NCBI RefSeq assembly: GCF_000416965.1
Contig: NZ_ATCL01000017.1
Location: forward strand, 1 to 64,000
Length of the DNA stretch: 64,000 nt
Source: Exiguobacterium chiriqhucha RW-2
GTDB taxonomy: Bacteria; Bacillota; Bacilli; Exiguobacteriales; Exiguobacteriaceae
Reading direction: 5' to 3'
Shown here: positions 16,262 through 24,727 of the stretch, one piece after another
How positions within the stretch are numbered: the stretch's first letter is position 1
How the letters are laid out: the number at the start of each line of letters is the position of its first letter
The notes under the pieces: model-generated
The model's input: only the letters and a program-made list of their open reading frames with translations
What the model was told of the DNA's origin: nothing
Databases searched by the model: none
Program-made: the position numbers and the translations under genes

Positions 16262-16677
16262 TGTGTGCCCTCCTCGTTTTTAAAGAACGTTTCATACTGT
16301 TGCTCAGAGACCGCTCCTTCAACACGTCCGACTTCTTTTCCATCTTGGAAACGAATCATCGTCGGTGTCCCGTTGATGCCATAAGTCGTCCAGACGTTGT
16401 GGTCGGCCAAGTTGATGGAGACGGCGTCATTCTCTTCGATGAGTGGCTCGACGTATGGTTTGACTTGCTCACAGTATTCGCAACCTGTCTGCCAGAAGTA
16501 GACGACGACTTCCTCTTCTTCTGAAATCTTCGTCTCGAGCTCGTCAGGTGTGACGGCGTTGACGCCCGTCTCCTCGTTCGCGTTGTTCAAGAAGAACAAC
16601 AAGCCGAGACCGATGACGATGATGACTCCGATGATGGCGAACGTGATGAAGTTCGCCCGTTTGGCATTGTTTTTCAT
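16258..16677 (-). CDS. Membrane-anchored thioredoxin-like protein
   Basis: 139 residues: one N-terminal transmembrane segment (about 10-30), then a thioredoxin fold with a CEYC active site (Cys66, Cys69) and the cis-proline loop GINGTPTMI. It probably acts as an extracytoplasmic thiol-disulfide oxidoreductase of the BdbA/StoA kind. Translation is coupled to psd through an ATGA overlap, though no functional link to lipid synthesis is evident. Confidence 0.8.
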   Translation of the reverse strand: MKNNAKRANFITFAIIGVIIVIGLGLLFFLNNANEETGVNAVTPDELETKISEEEEVVVYFWQTGCEYCEQVKPYVEPLIEENDAVSINLADHNVWTTYGINGTPTMIRFQDGKEVGRVEGAVSEQQYETFFKNEEGTQ

Positions 16678-16743
16678 ATTCGATTCCTCCTAATAATATA
16701 AAAAGAACTGACTCGGATATGAGCCAGCTTGGTTGTAGACGTC

Positions 16744-16938
16744 TTACTTCTCTTGTGCGACGTCGCTAATCCCCATATCTTGGTTAAGCGTGTCCAAGAG
16801 TACAATAAAGATCGTGATGACGACGCCAAAGAATGTCGCGAGCATCGCGTTGAACGTCACGCCATCGACAGCAGAAATGATAAAAATTGCTGTATTCGAA
16901 AGCAAGATCGCCCAGAACAATGTGACTAAGTAACGCAT
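16744..16938 (-). CDS. DUF2929 (YjzD-like) small membrane protein
   Basis: 64 residues with two transmembrane segments (about 3-22 and 33-52) and a short polar tail. The start MRYLVTLFW behind GGAGGGG fits the DUF2929 family of short membrane proteins in Bacilli. Function unknown. A TATACT -10 with an extended TG lies upstream at about 16995. Confidence 0.7.
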   Translation of the reverse strand: MRYLVTLFWAILLSNTAIFIISAVDGVTFNAMLATFFGVVITIFIVLLDTLNQDMGISDVAQEK

Positions 16939-17102
16939 CGATAGTCCCCTCCATCTCACAGATGATTCATGAAAAATTCATACGTCCTTAGTATAGCATT
17001 GTTACCGTAAAATGTGCGACCTCGATTGTATATTCTTTCCGTCGAAACGGGAAATATGGTACGGTTTGAGAAATAAGCAACTCGTAGAAAAGAGGAAACC
17101 CT

Positions 17103-17915
17103 ATGTCACGTTATTTAATCGCAGTCGATTTGGATGGAACGTTGTTGCGCGACGACAAGACGATCAGTGAGCGCAACGTGCGCGCGCTTCAAGCAGCCCG
17201 TGAGGCGGGTCATGAAGTGATGATCGCGACCGGTCGCCCACAACGCCACTCGATCATGTATTACGAAGAGCTCGGCTTGACGACACCGCTCATCAACTTC
17301 AACGGCGCGCTCGTCCATCACCCGAAAGATCCGTCATACGCAGTGACGCACCGGCCGATTCCCCTCAAGACGGCGCACGAAATTATCGAGGAAGTATCGG
17401 AAACGAAAGCGCACAACATCGTCGTCGAAGTGACCGACCACGTCTATTTCCATAAAGATCCGCAAGAGTTTTACAGCCCGTACGCCGAGCGCGCGCTCAG
17501 CGTCACGTCGGGCAACTTGCTCAAACACTTGCAGGAAGAACCGACATCGCTCCTCATCCACGCGACGAAAGAGCACGTCGACAACGTCCGCGCTCGTTTG
17601 AATAAAGTCCACGCCGAGGCCGTCTTGAACCGCCAATGGCGCATGCCAGAGCACATGATCGAGGTCATGAGCCAGAACACGTCGAAAGCGCTCGGGTTGC
17701 GCGAAGTATCGAAACATCTCGGTATCAACCGCAAAAACATCATCGCGTTCGGCGACGAGGAAAACGACCTCGAGATGCTCGACTACGTCGGCACCGGCGT
17801 CGCGATGGCCAATGCCATCAGCCAGTTGAAAGCCGTCGCGGATGAAGTGACCGCTTCAAATATGGAAGACGGCATCGCCATCTACCTCGAAGAAAAACTT
17901 GGCATCAAAGCATAA
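17103..17915 (+). CDS. Cof-type HAD phosphatase
   Basis: 270 residues. HAD motif I DLDGTLLRDDK, motif II ATGRPQ, the class IIB cap domain between, a conserved lysine, and motif IV IAFGDEENDLEMLDYVGTGVAMANA. These Cof/YkrA/YwpJ enzymes dephosphorylate small phosphometabolites such as sugar phosphates or FMN; the substrate cannot be read from sequence. RBS AGAGGAAA. Followed by its own terminator. Confidence 0.9.
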   Translation: MSRYLIAVDLDGTLLRDDKTISERNVRALQAAREAGHEVMIATGRPQRHSIMYYEELGLTTPLINFNGALVHHPKDPSYAVTHRPIPLKTAHEIIEEVSETKAHNIVVEVTDHVYFHKDPQEFYSPYAERALSVTSGNLLKHLQEEPTSLLIHATKEHVDNVRARLNKVHAEAVLNRQWRMPEHMIEVMSQNTSKALGLREVSKHLGINRKNIIAFGDEENDLEMLDYVGTGVAMANAISQLKAVADEVTASNMEDGIAIYLEEKLGIKA

Positions 17916-17920
17916 TCCAC

Positions 17921-17951
17921 ACACCGACTGTTCATGCAGTCGGTGTTTTTT
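17921..17951 (+). terminator. Terminator of the HAD phosphatase gene
   Basis: A 10-bp stem (17921-17930 with 17937-17946), six-base loop and T-run. Confidence 0.85.
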
Positions 17952-17971
17952 GCGTTCGATTCTAACCATGG

Positions 17972-18643
17972 TCAAATAAAGCGCCACAAATAGTCGTCAA
18001 AAATCTTGGTCATCACTTTCGGGGTGTTCGCGATGTACACATTGATTTGTTCCACGTTCGATTCATACGGATCCGCGTCACGTTCATCCGTCGGGAAGTC
18101 TGAGATTCCTTTGATGACGATGCATTCGACGTCATTTTTCTTGCAGATATACGCGATGGCGCCTGCTTCCGTATCCGCGATGGTGATGTCGTGTCCTTTC
18201 AGTTCCAGGTAGTCGTTCCACATCACGACCGCCCGATCGGCCGTCGCAATGGTACCCGTCAAAAAATCGTCCCCGTAGTTCGCTAGTTCAATGTCGACGA
18301 TGAACGATTGCTTGATCAGCGGCTCTACTTCTTTGACCGTGCAATCGTATTGAACAGCGCGATGAGGGATGAGGATATCCAACTGGTTGAACGTATCGTC
18401 GATTCCGGCGCACGTGCCAGCCACAATCACTTTCATTAAATTGAAGCGAGACATCATATATTGATTGGCACCGACCCCGTTCGCTTTCCGCACACCGGTG
18501 CTGTAGAAAACGAGTTCGACATCATCAAGCGTCCTCTTGAAATACTCGCCATACGGGTAACTGAACCGTTCATCCACGCTAACGTCATAATACTCCAATG
18601 TCGCTTCATACTCCCATTTCGTCGCAATACTGACTCCAATCAT
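17972..18643 (-). CDS. Nucleoside phosphorylase / MTA-SAH nucleosidase-like protein
   Basis: 223 residues of the PNP_UDP_1 fold. The C-terminal DTEAGAIAYICKKNDVECIVIKGISDFP corresponds to the MTA/SAH nucleosidase signature (ME-AAIA...IRxISD), with Asp of ISD as proton donor; the N-terminal VxxATKWE and the GTCAGID loop fit the same fold. It is divergent from canonical Pfs, so the nucleoside used is uncertain. ATG 18643 was chosen because GAGGGGG lies seven bases before it; a GTG precedes in frame. Confidence 0.75.
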   Translation of the reverse strand: MIGVSIATKWEYEATLEYYDVSVDERFSYPYGEYFKRTLDDVELVFYSTGVRKANGVGANQYMMSRFNLMKVIVAGTCAGIDDTFNQLDILIPHRAVQYDCTVKEVEPLIKQSFIVDIELANYGDDFLTGTIATADRAVVMWNDYLELKGHDITIADTEAGAIAYICKKNDVECIVIKGISDFPTDERDADPYESNVEQINVYIANTPKVMTKIFDDYLWRFI

Positions 18644-18683
18644 CACACGTCCCCCTCACACTCGTTTTATCTCTACCTATACA

Positions 18684-18713
18684 ATAACCCCCGCTGAGCG
18701 TTCAGCGGGGGTT
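18684..18713 (-). terminator. Terminator of the YitT-family gene
   Basis: A 12-bp perfect stem (18686-18697 with 18702-18713) with a four-base loop just after the YitT stop codon. Confidence 0.8.
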
Positions 18714-18717
18714 TATT

Positions 18718-19566
18718 TTAGCGTCGGAACGCACCTTCGACATCTTCAGTCGGGACCATATTGATGAAGACGCTTGGATCGGCGTCTTTACAGATGCGTG
18801 TGATTTCACGCACTTCGTGTCGTTGAGCGACCATCATGAGCGTCGCTTTCTCGACTTTCGAGTATGTGCCGATCGCCGGCATGAGCGTGATGCCGCGGAA
18901 GACGTGCTGGTGCAACTCCTTCGTCACTTCGTCCGGATGACTCGTGACGATGAAGAGCGTCTGGCGCTGCGTATTCGTATAAATCTCATCGATGACTTTC
19001 GACGTCACATATAAGAAGACGATCGTATAAAGCGCGGTCTGCCAACCGAACAACGCACCGGCCCAAAGCGCGATCATCATGTTCATGAGGAACAGATAGA
19101 CGCCGACCGAGTTGTTCGTGAACTTCGCTAAGATCAGGGCGACGATATCGAATCCGCCGGTCGAGGCACCGAAACGAATCGTAATCCCCGAACCGATGGC
19201 GAGCAAAACCCCACCGAACACAGCGTTCAAAAGCGGGTCGTCCGAAATGATTGACGACTGCGGAAGCACGCGAATGAACACGGTGACTGCCGCGACGCTG
19301 ATCAATGTATGAATCATCATGTTCTTGCCGAGCATGAAATAACTGACGATCAACAGCGGTACGTTCAAGACGAAGAACCAAATCCCTTCCCCGAGCTCAA
19401 ACGGTGTCCCCGCAAACAGTTGCGTAAAAATTTGGGCGAGCCCCGTAAATCCGGTCGAGTATACCCCCGCCGGGATTAAAAATAATGTCATGGATAATGC
19501 AACGAACACTCCCCCGATAATCGAAACGATTCCGATGCGAGCGTGTTCTTTAACGGCTTCCGTCAA
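18718..19566 (-). CDS. YitT family membrane protein
   Basis: 282 residues: about five transmembrane segments (residues 12-175) of the DUF161 type, including GFTGLAQI and GGVLLAIGSGITIRFGASTGGFDIVA, then a cytosolic DUF2179 domain (about 200-280) with TLFIVTSHPDEV and RHEVREITRICKDADPSVFINM. The family is widespread in Bacillota with no settled biochemical role; the C-terminal domain resembles small-ligand or PII-like regulators. Confidence 0.9.
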   Translation of the reverse strand: MTEAVKEHARIGIVSIIGGVFVALSMTLFLIPAGVYSTGFTGLAQIFTQLFAGTPFELGEGIWFFVLNVPLLIVSYFMLGKNMMIHTLISVAAVTVFIRVLPQSSIISDDPLLNAVFGGVLLAIGSGITIRFGASTGGFDIVALILAKFTNNSVGVYLFLMNMMIALWAGALFGWQTALYTIVFLYVTSKVIDEIYTNTQRQTLFIVTSHPDEVTKELHQHVFRGITLMPAIGTYSKVEKATLMMVAQRHEVREITRICKDADPSVFINMVPTEDVEGAFRR

Positions 19567-19664
19567 GTTTTGTCTCCCCTTTCAAAAATGGCTAAGAATC
19601 AAGATAACATAGTTTTCTAGTGCTGCCTACCATAAAAATAATGGGATGTGTCCACGCTCTTCAT

Positions 19665-19695
19665 AAAAAAACAAGCCGGCCGAGGCCGACTTGTT
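19665..19695 (-). terminator. Terminator of the maltose phosphorylase gene
   Basis: Arms AACAAG (19670-19675) and CTTGTT (19690-19695) with a GC-rich inner stem, followed by a T-run on the minus strand. Confidence 0.75.
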
Positions 19696-19711
19696 GAACT
19701 GATGCGTTTGG

Positions 19712-22009
19712 TCACGCTTTCACCGTCTCGATTGTCACGGCATCGTTTGCCGGGACCGTGACGATGTTTCCGTATACGCGGATGGACACGTCCGTGCCAC
19801 CTGTCTGTTTGATCGTCACTTGTTCACGCGTCGACGTGACCGTCAAGTGATGACCGCGCCAGAGCATGTTGAACGAGTACCCGTTCCAGCCTTTAGGAAT
19901 CATCGGGCTGAATGTGAGCTCCGACTCAAGGGCGCGCATACCTGCGAAACCGTGAACGATCGACATCCATGAGCCGACCATCGACGTGATGTGAAGCCCG
20001 TCTTCCGTGTCGTTGTTATAGTTATCGAGATCGAGTCGTGCCGAACGTTGGTACAACTCGACCGCCTTGTCTTCATAGCCGACTTCGGCTGCTATAATCG
20101 AGTAGACGCAAGGCGACAAGCTCGACTCATGGACCGTACGCGGCTCATAGAAGTCGAAGTTGGCCCGCTTCTGTTCGACCGTGAAGCGATCGCTGAACGT
20201 ATACAGTCCTTGTAGCACATCCGCCTGCTTGATGAAGTTCGAGCGGAGGATACGGTCCCACGACCAGTTTTGGTTGAGCGGCAAATGTTTCGGATCGAGG
20301 TCTTTCACCAAAATCTGTTCTTTATCCATGAAGCCGTCCTGTTGCATGAACACGTCTGGGACGAGGTCATCTTTCGGGTAGTACATCTTCGTTTGGATAT
20401 CGTTCCACTTCGCGAGTTCTTCGTCTGAAAGACCGAGCGTCGCGACAAGTTCTTCAAGGCGCGCCGGCTCTGCTTCTTTCAAATAGTTGTACACTTCTTG
20501 CGTGTACTCGAGCGTCCAAGCGGCAATCAAGTTCGTATACCAGTTGTTGTTGACGTTGTTGTCGTATTCGTTCGGACCTGTGACGCCTAGAATCATATAC
20601 ACGTCTTTGTGCGGGACAAAGTTGACGCGGCTCGCCCAGTAACGCGAGATCTCGACCAATACTTCAAGTCCGTATTGACCTAGGTATGACTTGTCGCCCG
20701 TGAAGTTCGTATAGTTGAAGATGGCGTGGGCGATCGCACCGTTCCGGTGAATCTCTTCATGCGTGATTTCCCACTCGTTGTGGCACTCTTCCCCGTTCAT
20801 CGTCACCATCGGATAGAGGGCGCCTTCCATGCCGACGTTCTTGACCGAGTTCTCTTTTGCTTGCGGCAATTGGTTGTGACGATATTTGAGCAAGTTCCAC
20901 GATACTTCCGGTTTCGTCGTCGCCAAGTAGAAGTGGAGGCAATACGCTTCCGTGTCCCAGTATGTGGCGCCGCCGTATTTCTCGCCGGTGAACCCTTTCG
21001 GTCCGATGTTGAGGCGCGAGTCCTCGCCCGTATACGTCTGATACATGTTGAAAATGTTGAAGCGGATACCTTGCTGCGCTTCAGCGTCGCCGTCGATGCG
21101 GACGTCCGCGTCTTCCCAACGAGCGAGCCATGCTTCCGTCTGCTCGGCGAGAAGCGTTTCGAAGCCTTTTTCGAACGCCATCTCGACACGTTGCATCCCT
21201 TCCGATTGTAACGCCTCGACTTCATAATCACGGTTCGTGACGACCGAGACGTACTTGTACGCCGTCGCCGTCTCACCAGCTGGTGCCGTGACCGTGAACT
21301 TGTTGGCGACGTAAAGGTCCGTCGCTTCGAGCACTTCGCAACGTGCCCCCTCGACGTCAGCAATCATCGATGCCGTGACGTGCCAGTCGAGCTTCTTCGT
21401 TTTCGTTGTCACGAAACCGAAACGCTCTTCGACGCCGTGTTCGACCGGCAACCAGAACTTCTCATCGTAGTTCGAGTCTTCGTTGACGACATCGCCGTCC
21501 AAGAAAGGTGTGAATTCGACTTTCGCTTCGTAGTTGACCGGAGTGACGTTGTAACGGATCGCCAAAATCTCTTTGTCGACGATTGAGAAGAACCGGACGA
21601 CTTCGACGTTCGTCTCTTCCGTCCCGTTCACGAGCGTGAACGTCCGCGTCAAGACACCGCGCTGCATATCAAGTTCACGCGTAAAGTCTTTCACTTCCCA
21701 CTTCGCCAAGTCGACCGGCGTCCCGTTGATGGCGACACGAAGCCCAACGACGTTCGTCGCGTTCAATACTTTTGCGAAGTATTCCGGATAACCGTTCTTC
21801 CACCAACCGACACGTGTCTTATCTGGGTAATAAACACCGGCCACGTAAAAGCCTTGATGTGTATCGTTTGAATACTCTTCTTCAAAGTTGCCACGCATCC
21901 CCATATGTCCATTCCCGAGCGAGGTAATTGATTCCGCCAGGCGATTTTCTTCCGGATGTAGGCCTTTTTCCGTTACTTTCCATTCGTCGACTGCAAACAA
22001 TCGTTTCAT
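19712..22009 (-). CDS. mapA: Maltose phosphorylase (GH65)
   Basis: 765 residues, full GH65 architecture: N-terminal beta-sandwich (about 1-270), helical linker, (alpha/alpha)6 barrel (about 320-690) and C-terminal sheets. The catalytic acid is Glu481 in GVTGPNEYDNNVNNNWYTN, and the sugar-binding block YWDTEAYCLHFYLATT is intact. The enzyme splits maltose with phosphate to beta-glucose 1-phosphate and glucose. RBS AAAAGGAG. The promoter region carries three operator-like sites shared with the malE region, so it belongs to the maltodextrin regulon despite the stress genes in between. Confidence 0.92.
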   Translation of the reverse strand: MKRLFAVDEWKVTEKGLHPEENRLAESITSLGNGHMGMRGNFEEEYSNDTHQGFYVAGVYYPDKTRVGWWKNGYPEYFAKVLNATNVVGLRVAINGTPVDLAKWEVKDFTRELDMQRGVLTRTFTLVNGTEETNVEVVRFFSIVDKEILAIRYNVTPVNYEAKVEFTPFLDGDVVNEDSNYDEKFWLPVEHGVEERFGFVTTKTKKLDWHVTASMIADVEGARCEVLEATDLYVANKFTVTAPAGETATAYKYVSVVTNRDYEVEALQSEGMQRVEMAFEKGFETLLAEQTEAWLARWEDADVRIDGDAEAQQGIRFNIFNMYQTYTGEDSRLNIGPKGFTGEKYGGATYWDTEAYCLHFYLATTKPEVSWNLLKYRHNQLPQAKENSVKNVGMEGALYPMVTMNGEECHNEWEITHEEIHRNGAIAHAIFNYTNFTGDKSYLGQYGLEVLVEISRYWASRVNFVPHKDVYMILGVTGPNEYDNNVNNNWYTNLIAAWTLEYTQEVYNYLKEAEPARLEELVATLGLSDEELAKWNDIQTKMYYPKDDLVPDVFMQQDGFMDKEQILVKDLDPKHLPLNQNWSWDRILRSNFIKQADVLQGLYTFSDRFTVEQKRANFDFYEPRTVHESSLSPCVYSIIAAEVGYEDKAVELYQRSARLDLDNYNNDTEDGLHITSMVGSWMSIVHGFAGMRALESELTFSPMIPKGWNGYSFNMLWRGHHLTVTSTREQVTIKQTGGTDVSIRVYGNIVTVPANDAVTIETVKA

Positions 22010-22064
22010 CTGTCTGCCACTCCTTTTTCTCTACAAGGCTACTCGTCATTAGACAATCGAATCA

Positions 22065-22147
22065 TGCAACCGTTTGTCTATGAAAGCGCTGTATTTCAAT
22101 CTCACCTCTCATTTTACACGACTCGCACGAGAATGCAATCGTTTGCA
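22065..22147 (-). promoter_or_regulatory. mapA promoter with three MalR/cre-like operators
   Basis: Promoter on the minus strand: TTGCAT (22133-22138), 16-bp spacer, TAAAAT (22111-22116). Operator-like palindromes: TGCAATCGTTTGCA (22134-22147) over the -35; TGAAAGCGCTGTAT (22081-22094), 12 of 14 to the cre consensus; and TGCAACCGTTTGTC (22065-22078), the last two inside the transcribed leader. Confidence 0.65.
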
Positions 22148-22175
22148 TAAACTTTTTTCTTACTTTTTGGAGCAA

Positions 22176-22212
22176 ACAAAAAACCTACCACCTTTTCAAG
22201 AAGGCAGTAGGT
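22176..22212 (-). terminator. Terminator of the YflT/YsnF operon
   Basis: ACCTAC/GTAGGT outer stem (22183-22188 with 22207-22212) and CCTT/AAGG inner stem, followed by TTTTTTG on the minus strand. Confidence 0.75.
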
Positions 22213-22219
22213 GCTCTAG

Positions 22220-22627
22220 TCACTTGTCTTGGTCGCGCCCGAACGCCGCGTTCGCTTCGTGCCCTTCGAACGCCGGGTTGTTTCCGTCATTGAACCCCGT
22301 GTCCGGTTCATCGAGAATCAAGGCGTAGCCTCCGTTTAAAATATCGCCATACGCGCGGTTGACGTCGTCGTCAGCGAGACCGAGGTCGAGCAACGCCCGC
22401 TTCACTTCCTGCTCGCCTTCGGCCACACCCGCGAACTTTTGCATCCAGTTCGCGCTCGCTGCTTCCACTTTTGCGTCGGTGTTCCGTTTGACGAGCGAGA
22501 CGTCATCTTTGTCTCTCGCGACGACATATAAGTCGCTCTCCTCATAGCCTTCCTCGGTCAGTTGATCGATTTTGGCGACGAGGGCCGCCTCGTCTTGGTA
22601 TGTGTCTACAAATCGACGTTTGCTCAT
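22220..22627 (-). CDS. YflT-domain general stress protein
   Basis: 135 residues. The N-terminal RFVDTYQDEAALVAKIDQLTEEGYEESDLYVVARD is the YflT (PF11181) domain; the rest is polar, with a short ALILDEP strand. It is highly similar to the N-terminal part of the protein at 23521-24492, so the two are paralogues. In Bacillus such proteins are sigma-B dependent; no clear sigma-B promoter was found here. Overlaps the preceding gene by four bases. Confidence 0.75.
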   Translation of the reverse strand: MSKRRFVDTYQDEAALVAKIDQLTEEGYEESDLYVVARDKDDVSLVKRNTDAKVEAASANWMQKFAGVAEGEQEVKRALLDLGLADDDVNRAYGDILNGGYALILDEPDTGFNDGNNPAFEGHEANAAFGRDQDK

Positions 22628-23433
22628 CGTGTCTCATCCTTTCGGGTTGTCTGGTCATGAATCGTGACGTCGGCCTGGCCGACCTCGGTCACTTCAATTT
22701 CTTCTTTACGGAGCGTCTCCGTCATGGTTTTCACGTCTTCGGTCACTTGTTTCCGGACGATAATCTCTTCGACGACGACAGGACGTTTGACGATGAACGC
22801 CCGTTCCTCGATGACTTGAATCCGGAGATGGTCCCCTTCGTCAATCGTGCGAATGCCGGGCTGATTAAAGTCATAGTCCTCGAGCACGTCTTCTGACCCT
22901 GGTGTCCGCTCCACATGAACCTGTTCCCTGCGGACCGGGACTTCAATCTCTTGAACTGTCTCCGCGACGTGTCGATTGATGACGACCTCGCCCGTTTGAA
23001 CGGCTTGTTTCTCGACGGTCAAGCGTTCCTCGTGCAAGGCAAGCGTCTGTTCTTCCGTCTCCGGTTCTGATTTCATTTTCGGGCGGCCGGCCTCAAGCGA
23101 TTGGTCGCCACGGTCGGCATCGACGTACAAGAAGAGTCGTCCCTGCTCGACTTCCTGAGCGAAGCGATCCTGTTGCTCCTTCGTGAGCCGCATGCTACCA
23201 AGCCAGCGTTCAATCGGTCGCTCGCTCGATGTGACGAGTGAGGCGACCGTACCCGGTTCGTCGGTGACGAGCACATATAACTTCGACTGGCGTCGGACCG
23301 CGTCCGCGACGTCGGCTCGTTTGACGAGGACGTACATGTCCTCTTCGGCGTATCCTTCTCGTTTCAAATCGACCGTTCGATTGAGCAGCGCCTCCGGCTG
23401 GTCAAATACTTCAGAGATAATCGCATGTTTCAT
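22624..23433 (-). CDS. YflT/YsnF (DUF2382) domain stress protein
   Basis: 269 residues. A YflT-like N-terminal half (DLKREGYAEEDMYVLVKRADVADAV) is joined to a C-terminal DUF2382/AvaK domain (about 135-250) that is a series of charged beta-strands: LHEERLTVEKQAVQTGEVVI, VEVPVRREQVHVER, then RPVVVEEIIVRKQVTE. These proteins are linked to heat, desiccation or salt stress. Coupled by ATGA to the next gene. Confidence 0.75.
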   Translation of the reverse strand: MKHAIISEVFDQPEALLNRTVDLKREGYAEEDMYVLVKRADVADAVRRQSKLYVLVTDEPGTVASLVTSSERPIERWLGSMRLTKEQQDRFAQEVEQGRLFLYVDADRGDQSLEAGRPKMKSEPETEEQTLALHEERLTVEKQAVQTGEVVINRHVAETVQEIEVPVRREQVHVERTPGSEDVLEDYDFNQPGIRTIDEGDHLRIQVIEERAFIVKRPVVVEEIIVRKQVTEDVKTMTETLRKEEIEVTEVGQADVTIHDQTTRKDETR

Positions 23434-23463
23434 GGCATTGATTCCTCCTATGGTTACTTGGCG

Positions 23464-23498
23464 AAAAAAAGGATGGTCCCTCAGAGAGAGCCATCCTT
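23464..23498 (-). terminator. Terminator of the DUF2382 gene
   Basis: An 8-bp stem (23469-23476 with 23491-23498) followed by seven T on the minus strand. Confidence 0.8.
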
Positions 23499-23520
23499 GT
23501 CGAGGTACTTGGTCAATCGA

Positions 23521-24492
23521 TTACAGGCGGTCACGCTCGTCGCGACGTTTGCGATCGAGATCATGATCGCGATGGCGAAGGTCGTCTTCCCCTTCGATAT
23601 GCGCTTCTTCTTTACGCAACGTCTCACGTACCGTTTCCGTATCTTTGACTTTCTCTTTGCCGACGATGATTTCTTCGGCAACGACATCTTTCTTCGTCAC
23701 ATCGACACGTTCTTCCGTGACCGGTACGCGAATCTCATCGCGGTCAGTCGTCGCATCGAACGAATGCCCCGTCGCTTCACGGTCCCCATCGACACGGCGA
23801 CGTTCGACATACACTTCATCGTGCTCGACTTCGACATCGACGCGTTCTTCGCGTTCGACGACATCTTTCTCGACGCGAACTTCACCAGTCTGCACACGTT
23901 CCTTGTTCACAAGGAGACGCTCTTCGTGCAACTCGAGTTTCTGTTCGTCCGTCAAGTCCGTACGGTTACGGATGTCCTCATCCATATCGTTGAAGCGGTT
24001 CGAGTTGACGCCTGCACCTGTTGCACCGATGCCGGCACCGGTTACGCCAGTCCCTGTTCCGAAGTCACGCGCGGTCATATTGCCCGCTTCGTTACCTTCT
24101 GATCCGTAACCAGCTGATGTGCGGCCGCCTTCGAACGTATCGTTACGTCCGTCGTCAAACACGCCGTCATTCTTGTCGAGCAAGAGGACCATGCCGCCGT
24201 TTTCGATATCTTGGTGATGACGCGCCGTCTCTTCTTCTGAGAAGCCAAGTTTATCGAACGTGTGACGTACTTCGTCTCCGCCGTCTGCTACTCCGAAGAA
24301 ACGATCGAGCCATGACGCTTTCGTTTCTTTTACTTCTGCATCCGTTTCGCCGCGAACCATCGAAAGGTTCGACTTATCTTTCACAACGACGTACAGATCG
24401 TCTTCGCGATGCCCTTGGGCGCGAAGCTCATCAATTTTTGACACAAGCTCTGACTCCTGATAGTAAGTGCCTACATAACGTTTGTTATCCAT
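23521..24492 (-). CDS. YsnF/AvaK (DUF2382) domain stress protein
   Basis: 323 residues. YflT domain (about 5-105), a glycine-rich linker (about 140-175; TGTGVTGAGIGATGAGVNS) and a DUF2382 domain (about 185-305) with LHEERLLVNKERVQTGEVRVEKD and EEIIVGKEKVKD repeats. The last 20 residues are alternating Asp/Arg (DLRHRDHDLDRKRRDERDRL). The start at 24492 has AAGGGAG. It has its own terminator and is a paralogue of the two genes downstream. Confidence 0.8.
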   Translation of the reverse strand: MDNKRYVGTYYQESELVSKIDELRAQGHREDDLYVVVKDKSNLSMVRGETDAEVKETKASWLDRFFGVADGGDEVRHTFDKLGFSEEETARHHQDIENGGMVLLLDKNDGVFDDGRNDTFEGGRTSAGYGSEGNEAGNMTARDFGTGTGVTGAGIGATGAGVNSNRFNDMDEDIRNRTDLTDEQKLELHEERLLVNKERVQTGEVRVEKDVVEREERVDVEVEHDEVYVERRRVDGDREATGHSFDATTDRDEIRVPVTEERVDVTKKDVVAEEIIVGKEKVKDTETVRETLRKEEAHIEGEDDLRHRDHDLDRKRRDERDRL

Positions 24493-24692
24493 GATTGTAT
24501 CTCCCTTTCAAATTCTTTATTTTTTTGGTTATTGGCTGGGCGGATTCGTAATGATCTGCCATTCGGCCGGTAATGTAGATGTTCCCTTGCAACTCCGTTT
24601 CATGCATTTCTTTCACGATTGTAATCTGTTTGTAACGATATGACTTTTGACCGATTGATTCCCCTTCTATTATATGCATCCGGATTGAACAT

Positions 24693-24722
24693 TAAAAAAC
24701 CTCCCGCATGACACGGAAGGTT
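24693..24722 (-). terminator. Terminator of the maltodextrin operon
   Basis: AACCT-C-CCG paired with CGG-A-AGGTT (24698-24706 with 24714-24722), followed by TTTTTTAAT on the minus strand, six bases beyond the regulator's stop codon. Confidence 0.75.
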
Positions 24723-24727
24723 TGCCC

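Noticed and set aside
24485..24679. Minus-strand 64-codon ORF upstream of the 323-residue stress gene
   Set aside because: Its ATG overlaps a likely -10 element, no ribosome site precedes it, and it overlaps the next start; more likely leader sequence.
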